In this document: piece by piece, positions 17,031 through 26,649 of the stretch | Numbering within the stretch: the stretch's first letter is position 1 | How the letters are laid out: each line of letters starts with the position of its first letter | Assembly (NCBI GenBank): GCA_022770365.1 | Contig: JALEHU010000006.1 | Location: 1 to 64,000 of the forward strand | Direction of reading: 5' to 3' | Length of the DNA: 64,000 bases | Source of the DNA: Blautia sp. | GTDB taxonomy: Bacteria; Bacillota; Clostridia; Lachnospirales; Lachnospiraceae | Notes under the pieces: generated by a model | What the model was told of the DNA's origin: nothing | Seen by the model: only the letters and a program-made list of their open reading frames with translations | The model's database searches: none | Program-made: the position numbers and the translations under genes

Positions 17031-19331
17031 GTGGGAAAACGCCCGATGTGTCTTGTCTGCATACTTCTGGCGGCTGTTTTATGTTTTGCAGACTGGCTGG
17101 GGATTTCTTTTGTTCGGGGAAATCCCCTTCCGGAAGCGCTGCAGGCATGGATCAAAAGCCATCCGGATGCTGTGATCTTCGGGGAGGTACAGCAATGTGC
17201 AGAAACAGAAAATTCCCAGTCTATCTATCTCAAAAATGTTTCTTTGCTGCTGACGTCAGAAAGGGCAGAGAAGTCTGAAAAATTATCAAGTCAAAAAGTT
17301 TCCATTGAAAATGTAAGAGTATTTTTAAAAAAAGAAAGTGTCATGGAGAAAATTCCTGCGGGGACATTTCTGAAGGTGTCCGGCAGGCTGGTTCGTGTGC
17401 CTGAAACGAGGAATCCCGGAGAATTTGACAGTCAGCAATATTATGCCTGCAGGCATATTTACTATTACCTGAAAGAGGGGGTGATTGAGGAAAAATCGGA
17501 ATCTTTTTCTGCATATCTGCAAGGTCTTCTGAACATAAGAGAGCGTTTGGCGGATATTTTTGAGAATGCTGCAGGATCAGACGCTCCGGTGTTTGAAGCA
17601 ATGGTGCTCGGAGAAAAAAGCAGCCTGGAAGATGAAACAAAAATACGTTATCAGATGGCGGGAATGATTCATATTCTGGCGATTTCAGGAATGCATATCA
17701 GCCTTCTGGGAGAAGGAGTAAACCGTCTTTTGAAGAAAGCAGGATTTGGGATTTTTATATCCGGCATGCTTTCTCTGGGCCTGATGGTGCAGTATGGAAT
17801 GATGACAGGCGGGAGTGTGGCTGCCATGCGTGCGGTGTGTATGTTCCTGATGTCTATGGGAGCACAGCTTCTTGGAAGATGTTATGACAGCCTGAATGCT
17901 CTTGGTCTTTCTGCGCTGATCCTGCTTCTGAATGCTCCTGCAAATCTGTACAGCAGCGGATTTTTGCTGTCCTTTGGAGCGGTGCTGGGAATCCGTACGG
18001 GAGCTGTTTTCACCGGATTAGCCGGAACAAAAAACAAGATCCTGTCAGCATTGATCTCATCTGTGTCAGTGCAGATGGCAACACTTCCGGTAATGCTTTA
18101 TTTTTACGGGGAAGTTTCTGTGATCGGGGTTTTTCTGAATCTTCTGGTACTGCCTACGGTGGGGATTGTACTTGCCAGCGGTGCTCTTGGCGGACTTGCG
18201 GGCCTTTTCAGCATGAAAGCAGCCGGTATCTTACTGGTTCCGGGAAGAATACTGCTGTTATTGTATGATACCTGTTGTGAAGCGGCGGGAAAACTGCCCT
18301 GGTGTACCTGGATCGGCGGGCAGCCAAAGCTCTGGCAGGCGGGAATTTATTACGGGTTGTTTTTTGCTGCGCTGTTTACTGCAAAATGGTATGCTCGCAG
18401 AAAAGAAAGCAGACATTTCCGCCGGGATGCCGGAATTTTGTGTGCGGTTTTGATTTCTGCCGGCGTTTTTATCCTGGGATGGCATTATGAACAGGGACTT
18501 ACAATTACCTGTCTGGATGTGGGGCAGGGAGACGGAATTGTTCTGGAAACTTCCGAAGGGTATGATTTCCTGATTGACGGCGGCAGCAGCAGCAAATCTA
18601 AAATTGGACAGTATCAGATCCTTCCTTATCTGAAAAGCCGGGGAATTTCCTGTCTGGATGGAATTCTGGTATCCCATACGGATAATGATCACATCAGCGG
18701 TATCACAGAATTGCTGGATCTTATGGAAAACGGGCTCACGGGAATCCGTGCAGAAAAGCTGATCCTGCCTGGATGGACAGAGAAAAATGAAGCATATGAG
18801 GAGCTGGAACAGAAAGCTTTGGGGTGCGGCATGGATGTGATATATGGAAACTGTGGTGATGTGCTGCAGGCCGGCAGGATGAAAATCCTTTTTCTGGCGC
18901 CGGGAAATAAAAGCTCACTGAATGATGAACTGGATATAAATGAGGAAGGTATGGTATGGGAAGTAAGATATGGTAATTTTCGGGGACTATTTACCGGAGA
19001 TATCGGGGAGGAAGCAGAGGGAAATCTTCTGCCTCTTCTGTCGGATGTGGATTTTCTGAAAGTTGCCCATCATGGTTCCCGCTATTCCACGGGAATGGCT
19101 TTCCTGGAAAAGGTTCGGCCGGAGCTTGGGGTGATTTCCTGTTCTTCCACAAATATATATGGACATCCTTCGCAGGAAACCATAGAAAGACTGCGGATCA
19201 TCGGATGTCAGGTGGAATATACTATGAAGAGCGGAGCTGTGAAAATCTGGACTGATGGACAGAAAAAGTCTGTGACAAGATGGATCAGCCGGAAACAGGA
19301 TGAGCGTCATGAGAAAAATATATGTACATAA
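17031..19331 (+). CDS. comEC: ComEC/Rec2 DNA internalisation channel
   Basis: This 766-residue protein would form the membrane channel for single-stranded DNA in transformation. It has N-terminal hydrophobic segments and a DUF4131-like region, then the competence domain (about 190-470) with HILAISGMHISL. A C-terminal metallo-beta-lactamase-like domain (about 495-750) has SHTDNDHISG and KVAHHGSRYST. All three parts are complete. The GTG start follows GGGAGG. ComEA lies 4 kb upstream, separated by the two-component genes. Confidence 0.93.
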   Translation: MGKRPMCLVCILLAAVLCFADWLGISFVRGNPLPEALQAWIKSHPDAVIFGEVQQCAETENSQSIYLKNVSLLLTSERAEKSEKLSSQKVSIENVRVFLKKESVMEKIPAGTFLKVSGRLVRVPETRNPGEFDSQQYYACRHIYYYLKEGVIEEKSESFSAYLQGLLNIRERLADIFENAAGSDAPVFEAMVLGEKSSLEDETKIRYQMAGMIHILAISGMHISLLGEGVNRLLKKAGFGIFISGMLSLGLMVQYGMMTGGSVAAMRAVCMFLMSMGAQLLGRCYDSLNALGLSALILLLNAPANLYSSGFLLSFGAVLGIRTGAVFTGLAGTKNKILSALISSVSVQMATLPVMLYFYGEVSVIGVFLNLLVLPTVGIVLASGALGGLAGLFSMKAAGILLVPGRILLLLYDTCCEAAGKLPWCTWIGGQPKLWQAGIYYGLFFAALFTAKWYARRKESRHFRRDAGILCAVLISAGVFILGWHYEQGLTITCLDVGQGDGIVLETSEGYDFLIDGGSSSKSKIGQYQILPYLKSRGISCLDGILVSHTDNDHISGITELLDLMENGLTGIRAEKLILPGWTEKNEAYEELEQKALGCGMDVIYGNCGDVLQAGRMKILFLAPGNKSSLNDELDINEEGMVWEVRYGNFRGLFTGDIGEEAEGNLLPLLSDVDFLKVAHHGSRYSTGMAFLEKVRPELGVISCSSTNIYGHPSQETIERLRIIGCQVEYTMKSGAVKIWTDGQKKSVTRWISRKQDERHEKNICT

Positions 19332-19423
19332 GCCTGCAGTGTATGCTAAAATGAGCATGGCAATGGATACAGACAACTGTTCTGAGAATAGTGAATAGAA
19401 AACTACAGGAGTGAGTCCGAGAC

Positions 19424-20422
19424 GTGAAGACAATACAGGAAGACATTAAAACAGGGAATTTTAAACAGGCATATCTCTTATTCGGGGAGGAGGCTTACCT
19501 GAAACAGCAGTATAAGCAGAAGCTTTTGGATGCTCTGAATCCGGATGGGGATACGATGAATTTCAGCCGCTATGAGGGCAAAGGGATAGAAGTGAAGGGA
19601 ATCATTGACCTATGCGAGACAATGCCTTTCTTTGCGGATCACAGGGTAATCCTTCTGGAGGATACCGGCTTTTTTAAGAATAAATGTGAGGAACTTGCAG
19701 ATTATATAAAAGAGCTGCCGGATTATATGATACTCATCTTTGCGGAATCAGAGGTGGATAAACGCAGCAGAATGTATAAAGCCGTAAAAAGTGCCGGCCG
19801 TGTTGTGGAGTTTGCCAGACAGGATGAAAAAATGCTGATGCGGTGGGCCGTTGGTGTGCTGGCAAAAGAGGGCAAAAAAATCACACAGAGGGATATGGAG
19901 CTTCTTTTGACCAAAACCGGTACTGATATGGGAAATCTCCGCATGGAGCTGGAAAAGCTGATTACTTATACATGGGGAAGAGACGTGATTACTGCCGGGG
20001 ATATTGAAGAAGTCTGTACGACTCAGACTCAGAATAAGATTTTTGACATGGTGCGCGCAGTCACGGAGAAAAATCAGAAGCGGGCGCTGGATCTGTATTA
20101 TGATCTTCTTACTTTGAAGGAGCCGCCTATGAGAATTCTGTTCCTTCTGGCAAAACAGTACCGTCAGATGTTTCTGGCAAAACAGCTTTCCGGTGAGGGC
20201 GCTTCGCAGAACGAAATCATGTCAAGACTTGGAGTTCCGGCTTTTGCGGTGAGAAATATTCTGGCCTGTGCAAGATCCTATTCTCTGGAGGAGCTTGAGG
20301 AAGCGGTGAATGATTTTGTTGATGCGGAAGAGGCTGTGAAGACAGGACGTCTGGGAGACGTGCTGAGTGTGGAGCTGCTGATCATCAAATACAGCTCTGC
20401 AAAAGACAGGACGGTTGTATAA
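19424..20422 (+). CDS. holA: DNA polymerase III subunit delta
   Basis: The delta subunit of the clamp loader opens the beta sliding clamp. The 332-residue protein shows the family pattern YLLFGEEAYLK at the N terminus, an AAA-like core and the C-terminal helical collar with ILFLLAKQYRQM. It starts at GTG 19424, with AGGAG 11 bases upstream. It sits between comEC and rpsT, the usual order in Firmicutes. Confidence 0.93.
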   Translation: MKTIQEDIKTGNFKQAYLLFGEEAYLKQQYKQKLLDALNPDGDTMNFSRYEGKGIEVKGIIDLCETMPFFADHRVILLEDTGFFKNKCEELADYIKELPDYMILIFAESEVDKRSRMYKAVKSAGRVVEFARQDEKMLMRWAVGVLAKEGKKITQRDMELLLTKTGTDMGNLRMELEKLITYTWGRDVITAGDIEEVCTTQTQNKIFDMVRAVTEKNQKRALDLYYDLLTLKEPPMRILFLLAKQYRQMFLAKQLSGEGASQNEIMSRLGVPAFAVRNILACARSYSLEELEEAVNDFVDAEEAVKTGRLGDVLSVELLIIKYSSAKDRTVV

Positions 20423-20424
20423 AG

Positions 20425-20468
20425 AAAAAAAAGACAGTCACTGACGGTTGTGACTGTCTCTTTAATTA
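20425..20468. terminator. Bidirectional terminator between holA and rpsT
   Basis: GACAGTCAC / GTGACTGTC (20433-20458) has an 8-base loop. It is flanked by AAAGAAAAAAAA on the left, which reads T-rich leftward, and TCTTTAATT on the right. Confidence 0.8.
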
Positions 20469-20484
20469 TAAGCTTATAATTAAA
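20461..20484. repeat. 24-bp perfect AT palindrome between the terminator and rpsT
   Basis: TTTAATTATAAG-CTTATAATTAAA is a perfect inverted repeat without a spacer, lying 17 bases past the rpsT stop. It could be an extra weak transcript-end hairpin for rpsT or a protein-binding site. Confidence 0.6.
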
Positions 20485-20501
20485 AAATAGAAATTCGTCT
20501 A

Positions 20502-20765
20502 TTAGCCGATGCTGTTAACGGCTTTTGTTAAACGGGAAACTTTTCTTGCGCAGTTGTTTTTGTGATAAACACCTTTGGAAGTTGCTTTGCTGATAGTGGA
20601 GATTGCATTTGTTAATGCAGCCTGTGCAGCTTCCTTATCCTTGTTTTCTACTGCAACTTCAACTTTCTTAATGGAAGTCTTAACAGCGGAACGGATAGCT
20701 TTGTTTCTCGCAGCTTTGGTTCTGTTAACTAAAATTCTTTTTTTAGCAGATTTGATGTTAGCCAA
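20502..20765 (-). CDS. rpsT: Ribosomal protein S20
   Basis: This 87-residue lysine- and alanine-rich 16S rRNA-binding protein has the S20 pattern ANIKSAKKRI and a C-terminal NNCARKVSRL. The track begins at 20780 with ATGGAGG, but that ATG lies in the ribosome binding site. TTG 20765, seven bases after GGAGG, matches the conserved protein start. E. coli rpsT also uses a UUG start and is autoregulated at translation. The gene has its own promoter and a structured leader. Confidence 0.95.
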   Translation of the reverse strand: MANIKSAKKRILVNRTKAARNKAIRSAVKTSIKKVEVAVENKDKEAAQAALTNAISTISKATSKGVYHKNNCARKVSRLTKAVNSIG

Positions 20766-20798
20766 TTTGTACACCTCCAATTCAGGGTAATAATAAAG

Positions 20799-20837
20799 TG
20801 TTCGACGCAGGAACAGACACGGGCGCCCCTGCGAACA
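20799..20837 (-). other. Hairpin in the rpsT leader
   Basis: The transcript segment TGTTCGCAGG pairs with CCTGCG-T-CGAACA (one bulge), enclosing a GGCGCC-containing loop. It lies between the promoter and the start codon. A leader stem in an S20 mRNA could serve autoregulation; no known family was matched. Confidence 0.5.
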
Positions 20838-20846
20838 TGCTTATAC

Positions 20847-20875
20847 AGTTTAGTATAAATCACAGGGAATGTCAA
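20847..20875 (-). promoter_or_regulatory. rpsT promoter
   Basis: On the minus strand a perfect TTGACA (20875-20870) and TAAACT (20852-20847) are 17 bases apart. Confidence 0.75.
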
Positions 20876-21008
20876 TACATATTTCCGTAAAAATCGTAAA
20901 AACTTATAACTGAAGAAGCGCAATTGTTCAGCGGGCAGCATCGGTGAAAGTCCTGAACAGATATAAGAAAACGATAAGTGAATGCCGAAGATTTTGGAGG
21001 ATGAGATT

Positions 21009-21917
21009 ATGAGGGAAAATTACAGAGTCAGAACAGACCTGGCACTGGAGACGACAGAGCGTTTTGCACAGGAACATGTGGAAATACGAGGAGTGGAAGT
21101 CAAGGAAGATTACAATGAAGAAAAGGATATCCGCACGACAGTTGTGCGGATACGTACGGAAAACGGAGCCAAAGCCATGGGAAGGCCTCAGGGGCATTAT
21201 ATTACAATTGAAGCCCCGAATCTGTCAATTCCGGATGAGGATTATCACAGGGAAATCTCCGAGGAAGTGGCAAGACATCTGCGACAGCTGATCGATCTTG
21301 GCAGTGAGAAATCGATTCTCGTGGTGGGATTGGGAAACAAGGCGATTACTGCGGATTCTCTGGGCCCTCATGTAGTGGAAAATCTCCGTATGACTCGTCA
21401 TATTATCCGGGAATATGGTCTGAAAGGAGTGGGAGAGGAAAAAATGCACCGCACCAGCGGAATCATTCCCGGAGTGATGGCACAGACAGGAATGGAAACG
21501 TCGGAGATTGTAGAGGGGATTGTAGGTGAGACAAAACCGGATGTGGTGATTGCCATTGATGCGCTGGCAGCGCGCAGTGTGAAAAGGCTGAACAGAACGA
21601 TCCAGATCACCGATACCGGGATCCACCCCGGTTCCGGTGTGGGAAATCACAGAATCGGTCTGACGGAAGATAATCTGCAGGTAAAAGTGATCGGTATCGG
21701 TGTGCCGACGGTGGTGGATGCTGCGACGATCGTACATGATTCCATGGCACATTTGCTGGACGCGCTGGATGAGGCGGAGCAGAAAGAATTTCTGGAGGAG
21801 ATGATTTCGCCTCATCTTCACAGCATGTTCGTAACACCAAAAGATGTGGATGAAACAGTAAAATATCTGAGTTTCACTATTTCGGAAGGTTTGAATCTGG
21901 CTTTTTCAGAGGTGTAA
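21009..21917 (+). CDS. gpr: Germination protease GPR
   Basis: GPR degrades small acid-soluble spore proteins when spores germinate. It is made as a zymogen whose N-terminal propeptide is removed; the RTDLALE stretch near residue 7 is typical of the cleavage area. The family block VVGLGNKAITADSLGP and the HRTSGIIPGVMAQTGMET region are present. ATG 21009 has GGAGG eight bases upstream; the track start at 20982 has none. Length is about 302 residues. spoIIP lies directly downstream, the usual gpr-spoIIP pairing. Confidence 0.95.
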   Translation: MRENYRVRTDLALETTERFAQEHVEIRGVEVKEDYNEEKDIRTTVVRIRTENGAKAMGRPQGHYITIEAPNLSIPDEDYHREISEEVARHLRQLIDLGSEKSILVVGLGNKAITADSLGPHVVENLRMTRHIIREYGLKGVGEEKMHRTSGIIPGVMAQTGMETSEIVEGIVGETKPDVVIAIDALAARSVKRLNRTIQITDTGIHPGSGVGNHRIGLTEDNLQVKVIGIGVPTVVDAATIVHDSMAHLLDALDEAEQKEFLEEMISPHLHSMFVTPKDVDETVKYLSFTISEGLNLAFSEV

Positions 21918-22001
21918 AAAGAAATGCTGTAAATCTGGTTGTCCAAAACTTAGTATAATCTTCTGGAAACTGTCATAGGATACCTTGAAAGAGGTGATCA
22001 T

Positions 22002-23210
22002 GTGACGAACTTCCAGAAGGCATGCTGCGTGATATTGAGCCTGTGTTTCTTTGCTGTGCTGGCACTGGCACCGGAGCCTTTTTATCTGAAAGAAAATTTG
22101 TTCAGACAGTTTCCGCTGTACTGCTTCCTGGAACGAGAGGCAGAAAGCGTGTCTCAGAGGGAAGACCCTGAAACAACAGAAAGAATCGTAGCCCGCAATG
22201 CAGAATATCTGGCTGGACAGATTCTGAAAGAAAATGGAGAGAGTGCTCAGGAGAATCCGGATGCCTTAAAGGAAGAGAAACCGCAGGAAACCGCTGGAAA
22301 GCCCGGCAGGAAATCTTCAGAAGAAGAAGCTGTGACGGATACAGAATCGGAATCGCCTGCAGAAGAAACTGTATCGAATATTGAAACGGAATCTCTGTCA
22401 GAAGAAGCTGCACCTCATCCGGAGGTGGATCTTTCAGCAGAAGCGCTGGCAGATTATGATTACCTGCTTGGACAGTTCTTTATTGTGGATTCCAATACAG
22501 CTGCCAGCCCTGAGCAATTGAACGCAGCCCGTTTTTTGTCAGAAGATCTTACCATAAACGAGGATTCTTCGCAGCCGCAGATTCTGATCTATCACAGTCA
22601 CAGTCAGGAAACATTTGCGGACTCCAGAGAAGGTGTGCAGGAGGATACCATTGTGGGGGTTGGCGCTTATCTGACGGAGCTTCTTACGGAGAATTACGGA
22701 TATAACGTCATTCATGTAACGGAAACCTTTGATATTGTGGATGGAGAAATCGACCGGAGCCGTTCCTATGATTTCGCCCGGGAGTATGTAGAACAGGTTC
22801 TGGAGGAAAATCCATCGATTGAAGTTATCATAGATCTTCACAGGGACGGCGTTCCGGATGACCGCCGCCTGGTCACGGAAATCAATGGAAAAGATACAGC
22901 CCAGATTATGTTTTATAACGGATTGAGCTACACAGTGAACAATGGACCTGTTGAGTATCTCCCCAATCCGTATATACAGGATAATCTGGCTTTTTCGTTT
23001 CAGCTGGAATATCAGGCAGCCATGTATTATCCGGCTTTTTACAGGGGAATTTATCTGGCAGGTCTGCGCTATAATCTGCATCTTCTGCCCAAGGCGCTTC
23101 TTCTTGAGGCCGGTGCACAGAACAATACGATTCAGGAAGTAAAAAATGCCATGGAGCCTTTTGCTGATATTCTCAACAAAGTTCTTTCCGGAACAGGTGA
23201 AATTTGGTAA
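22002..23210 (+). CDS. spoIIP: Stage II sporulation protein P
   Basis: SpoIIP is a peptidoglycan amidase/endopeptidase that works with SpoIID in engulfment. The 402-residue protein has an N-terminal membrane anchor (about residues 7-27), a long acidic Glu/Ser-rich linker (about 50-150), and the catalytic domain with IYHSHSQETF and IIDLHRDG. It ends in the family's NNTIQEVKNAM pattern. It starts at GTG 22002 after AGAGGTG. The acidic linker includes a repeated TESESPAEE-like motif. Confidence 0.93.
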   Translation: MTNFQKACCVILSLCFFAVLALAPEPFYLKENLFRQFPLYCFLEREAESVSQREDPETTERIVARNAEYLAGQILKENGESAQENPDALKEEKPQETAGKPGRKSSEEEAVTDTESESPAEETVSNIETESLSEEAAPHPEVDLSAEALADYDYLLGQFFIVDSNTAASPEQLNAARFLSEDLTINEDSSQPQILIYHSHSQETFADSREGVQEDTIVGVGAYLTELLTENYGYNVIHVTETFDIVDGEIDRSRSYDFAREYVEQVLEENPSIEVIIDLHRDGVPDDRRLVTEINGKDTAQIMFYNGLSYTVNNGPVEYLPNPYIQDNLAFSFQLEYQAAMYYPAFYRGIYLAGLRYNLHLLPKALLLEAGAQNNTIQEVKNAMEPFADILNKVLSGTGEIW

Positions 23211-23246
23211 AATATTACAAACATGAGTTCGATTATCATAAACCCG

Positions 23247-23276
23247 ATGACAAATCCAATGAGTTTATGCTATAAT
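23247..23276 (+). promoter_or_regulatory. lepA promoter
   Basis: ATGACA (23247-23252) and TATAAT (23271-23276) are 18 bases apart, with an extended TG-N -10 (TGCTATAAT), 96 bases before lepA. Confidence 0.65.
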
Positions 23277-23371
23277 AGCGCAAGATGTGATATCGGAGAA
23301 ATAGGAAAGTTATTTGGTGTAGTTATTTCGAAACCGATGTACTATGAGAAGACAAGAGGAGGAAGGTCTTA

Positions 23372-25180
23372 ATGACAGACCAGAGTAAAATTCGTAATTT
23401 TTGTATTATTGCACATATTGACCATGGTAAATCTACCCTTGCAGACAGGATTATTGAGATGACCGGACTGCTGACAGAGCGTGAAATGCAGTCACAGGTG
23501 CTGGATAATATGGAACTGGAGCGTGAGCGCGGCATAACGATCAAATCTCAGGCTGTACGTATTGTTTATAAAGCCAGAGACGGGGAAGAGTATATATTTA
23601 ATCTGATTGATACACCGGGACATGTGGATTTTAATTATGAGGTTTCCAGGAGCCTTGCCGCATGTGACGGGGCGGTCCTTGTAGTGGATGCTGCCCAGGG
23701 AATCGAGGCCCAGACACTTGCCAATGTTTATATGGCCCTGGATCATGATCTGGATGTCATTCCTGTGATCAATAAGATCGACCTGCCAAGTGCGGATCCG
23801 GAGAGAGTGATTAATGAAATCGAGGATGTCATCGGGCTGGAGGCACAGGATGCACCGCGCATTTCTGCCAAAACCGGACTGAATGTGGAAGATGTTCTTG
23901 AAGAGATCGTGGCGAAAATCCCTGCTCCGTCAGGAGATGCAGATGCTCCGCTGAAGGCGCTGATCTTTGACTCTGTCTACGATTCCTATAAGGGTGTTAT
24001 TGTATTCTGCCGCCTGATGGATGGACGTGTGAAAAAGGGAACTCCTATCCGCATGATGGCTACCGGATTTACGACAGAAGTTGTGGAAGTGGGGTACTTT
24101 GGCGCAGGTCAGTTTATTCCCTGTGAAGAGCTGACTGCAGGTATGGTTGGTTATATTACAGCAAGTATTAAGAATGTGAGAGATACCCGTGTGGGTGATA
24201 CGATTACAGACAATTCCAATCCATGTGCGCAGGCTCTTCCGGGATATAAGAAGGTCAATCCTATGGTTTACTGCGGATTGTATCCTGCGGATGGTGCGAA
24301 ATACGGTGATCTTCGTGACGCACTGGAGAAGCTGCAGTTAAATGACGCTTCCCTGTTTTATGAGCCGGAGACTTCCGTGGCTCTGGGCTTTGGCTTCCGC
24401 TGCGGATTCCTCGGACTGCTTCATCTGGAGATTATCCAGGAACGTCTGGAAAGAGAGTACAATCTTGACCTGGTAACAACAGCCCCCAGTGTTATTTACA
24501 AAGTTTACAAGACCAACGGTGAAGTGATCGATCTGACAAATCCGACCAATCTTCCGGATCCGTCTGAAATCGAATATATGGAAGAACCTATGGTCAATGC
24601 CGAGATCATGGTTACGACAGAGTTTATCGGTGCGATCATGGATCTCTGCCAGGAGCGCAGAGGCCAGTACGGCGGAATGGATTATATGGAAGAAACAAGG
24701 GCTCTTTTGAAATATAAGCTGCCTTTGAATGAGATCATTTATGACTTTTTTGATGCGTTGAAATCCCGTTCAAGAGGATATGCATCTCTGGATTATGAGC
24801 TGTGCGGCTATGAACGCAGTGAACTGGTAAAACTGGATATTCTGGTCAACAGAGAAGAAGTGGATGCTCTGTCCTTTATTGTACATGCGGATACTGCATA
24901 CGAGAGGGGCCGTAAGATGTGCGAGAAGCTGAAGGAAGAAATTCCGCGTCAGCTGTTTGAGATCCCTATTCAGGCGGCTATCGGCAGCAAGATCATTGCC
25001 AGGGAAACTGTGAAAGCCATGCGCAAGGACGTGCTTGCCAAGTGTTATGGCGGTGATATTACCCGTAAGAAGAAACTTCTGGAGAAACAGAAGGAAGGTA
25101 AGAAACGTATGCGTCAGGTGGGAAATGTGGAAATCCCGCAGAAAGCTTTCATGAGTGTGCTGAAGCTGGATGATAAGTAA
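23372..25180 (+). CDS. lepA: Elongation factor 4
   Basis: This ribosomal GTPase is thought to back-translocate or help assemble ribosomes under stress. The 602-residue protein has the G1 motif [10 protein letters not shown]3 DTPGH, G4 NKID, EF-G-like domains and the LepA-specific C-terminal domain ending in a basic [16 protein letters not shown] stretch. GAGGAGGA lies upstream of the ATG. hemW follows after a short lipoprotein gene, a common order. Confidence 0.97.
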   Translation: MTDQSKIRNFCIIAHIDHGKSTLADRIIEMTGLLTEREMQSQVLDNMELERERGITIKSQAVRIVYKARDGEEYIFNLIDTPGHVDFNYEVSRSLAACDGAVLVVDAAQGIEAQTLANVYMALDHDLDVIPVINKIDLPSADPERVINEIEDVIGLEAQDAPRISAKTGLNVEDVLEEIVAKIPAPSGDADAPLKALIFDSVYDSYKGVIVFCRLMDGRVKKGTPIRMMATGFTTEVVEVGYFGAGQFIPCEELTAGMVGYITASIKNVRDTRVGDTITDNSNPCAQALPGYKKVNPMVYCGLYPADGAKYGDLRDALEKLQLNDASLFYEPETSVALGFGFRCGFLGLLHLEIIQERLEREYNLDLVTTAPSVIYKVYKTNGEVIDLTNPTNLPDPSEIEYMEEPMVNAEIMVTTEFIGAIMDLCQERRGQYGGMDYMEETRALLKYKLPLNEIIYDFFDALKSRSRGYASLDYELCGYERSELVKLDILVNREEVDALSFIVHADTAYERGRKMCEKLKEEIPRQLFEIPIQAAIGSKIIARETVKAMRKDVLAKCYGGDITRKKKLLEKQKEGKKRMRQVGNVEIPQKAFMSVLKLDDK

Positions 25181-25190
25181 GGAGCTGCCG

Positions 25191-25421
25191 ATGAAGATAA
25201 AATACGCAAGAAGAATTCTGCTGGCTGCAGTCCTTACCGCCTGCAGCATGGTTTCCGGCTGTGGATGCGGCAAAGAAAAGGATCCGGAAGGGCAGCAGGT
25301 ACTGGAGATTACCATTACTCCGGAACCGACGCCAACGCCTGATCCGTCAGAAATAAACCCTGAGGCAGTTGTAACGAATGGCAGTTTGATGATGGTGAAT
25401 GAATATCTGGCAGGAGAATAA
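25191..25421 (+). CDS. Small lipoprotein (76 residues)
   Basis: ATG 25191 follows AAGGAG and lies 10 bases after the lepA stop. The product has a lipoprotein signal (lipobox region MVSGC), then a short chain with a TPEPTPTPDP proline/threonine linker typical of surface tethers. No further domain is present. The track start at 25170 overlaps lepA and is less likely. Function unknown; it is probably co-transcribed with lepA and hemW. Confidence 0.75.
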   Translation: MKIKYARRILLAAVLTACSMVSGCGCGKEKDPEGQQVLEITITPEPTPTPDPSEINPEAVVTNGSLMMVNEYLAGE

Positions 25422-25425
25422 ACAG

Positions 25426-26580
25426 ATGCCGACAACAGAATCAGCAGTAAAGGGGATATATGTACCGCTTGAAATTTATGTGCATATCCCTTTCTGTGTG
25501 AAAAAATGTGATTATTGTGATTTTCTGTCGGGACCTGCTGACAGGAAACAGCAGAGAGCCTATGTGCAGGCTCTTCTGGCGGAAATCAATGGACTGCCGT
25601 CTTCACAAGGATACGAAGTGGTTTCTGTCTTTTTTGGCGGAGGAACTCCTTCTGTGATCGAAGAGTGGCAGATCAGAGAAATTCTGCTTAAATTAAAAAA
25701 GAAATTTTATTTTTCCCCGGATGCCGAGGTTACGATTGAGGCGAATCCGGGGACTTTAACGAGGAAAAAACTGGAAACCTACCGCAGTGCAGGTATCAAT
25801 CGTCTGAGCCTGGGATTACAGTCAGCAGACAATGGGGAACTTCGGGAACTGGGAAGAATTCATACGTACGAAGAATTCCTGGACAGTTATTTTCCTGCGC
25901 GGGAAGCCGGCTTTGACAACATCAATGTGGATCTGATGTTTGCCATTCCCGGACAGAACTGTGAGCGATGGGAACGTACTCTGCGGACTGCTGCAGAGCT
26001 TGGGTCGGAACATATTTCCGCTTACAGTCTGATCGTGGAAGAAGGAACTCCATTTGCCGCGAGAAATCTGGATCTGCCTGATGAAGATACAGAATACAGA
26101 ATGTATGAAGACACGGCCGGAATTCTGGAGGAATACGGATACCGTCAGTATGAAATTTCCAATTATGCCATGCCCGGACGGGAGTGTCGTCATAATACCG
26201 GCTATTGGAAACGTACGGAATATCTGGGGATCGGCCTTGGGGCGGCTTCACTGTACAGGAATATGCGGTTCTCCAATACATCTGATATGAAGGAATATCT
26301 TGCGGCAGCCGGTGAACCGGAGAAAATCCGCAAAGACATCCGGCATCTGACGGAAAAAGATCAGATGGAAGAATTTATGTTCCTTGGACTTCGTATGACA
26401 GAAGGAATCCGAATAGAGGATTTTGACAGCTGCTTCAGTAAAACACTGGAAGAAGTATACGCAGAGGTGCTGACGAAATATGAATCTCTGGGATTCCTTG
26501 AAAATAAAGACGGCTTCTGGCGCTTTACCCGTAAAGGAATTCATGTAAGCAATTCGATACTGTCGGATTTTTTATTTTGA
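25426..26580 (+). CDS. hemW: Heme chaperone HemW (radical SAM)
   Basis: This HemN-like radical SAM protein carries the cluster motif CVKKCDYC near residue 25 and the GGGTPS block. HemW proteins deliver heme to membrane proteins and are distinguished from HemN by family context; the length here is about 384 residues. ATG 25426 lies seven bases after AGGAG and the preceding gene's stop; the track start overlaps that gene. The lepA-hemW order supports the call over coproporphyrinogen oxidase. Confidence 0.9.
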   Translation: MPTTESAVKGIYVPLEIYVHIPFCVKKCDYCDFLSGPADRKQQRAYVQALLAEINGLPSSQGYEVVSVFFGGGTPSVIEEWQIREILLKLKKKFYFSPDAEVTIEANPGTLTRKKLETYRSAGINRLSLGLQSADNGELRELGRIHTYEEFLDSYFPAREAGFDNINVDLMFAIPGQNCERWERTLRTAAELGSEHISAYSLIVEEGTPFAARNLDLPDEDTEYRMYEDTAGILEEYGYRQYEISNYAMPGRECRHNTGYWKRTEYLGIGLGAASLYRNMRFSNTSDMKEYLAAAGEPEKIRKDIRHLTEKDQMEEFMFLGLRMTEGIRIEDFDSCFSKTLEEVYAEVLTKYESLGFLENKDGFWRFTRKGIHVSNSILSDFLF

Positions 26581-26583
26581 TAT

Positions 26584-26627
26584 AAAGATGTACCAGGGTT
26601 AAAATACTTTTAACCCAAACATCCTTT
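26584..26627 (+). terminator. Long stem-loop between hemW and uvrA
   Basis: The inner stem is GGGTTAAAA / TTTTAACCC with a TAC loop (26596-26616). The outer stem is AAAGATGT / ACATCCTTT with one bulge. The T-run is short, so it is either a weak terminator or an mRNA processing/attenuation structure just before the uvrA ribosome binding site. Confidence 0.5.
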
Positions 26628-26649
26628 AGATGGAGGAATGGAGGAGCAA

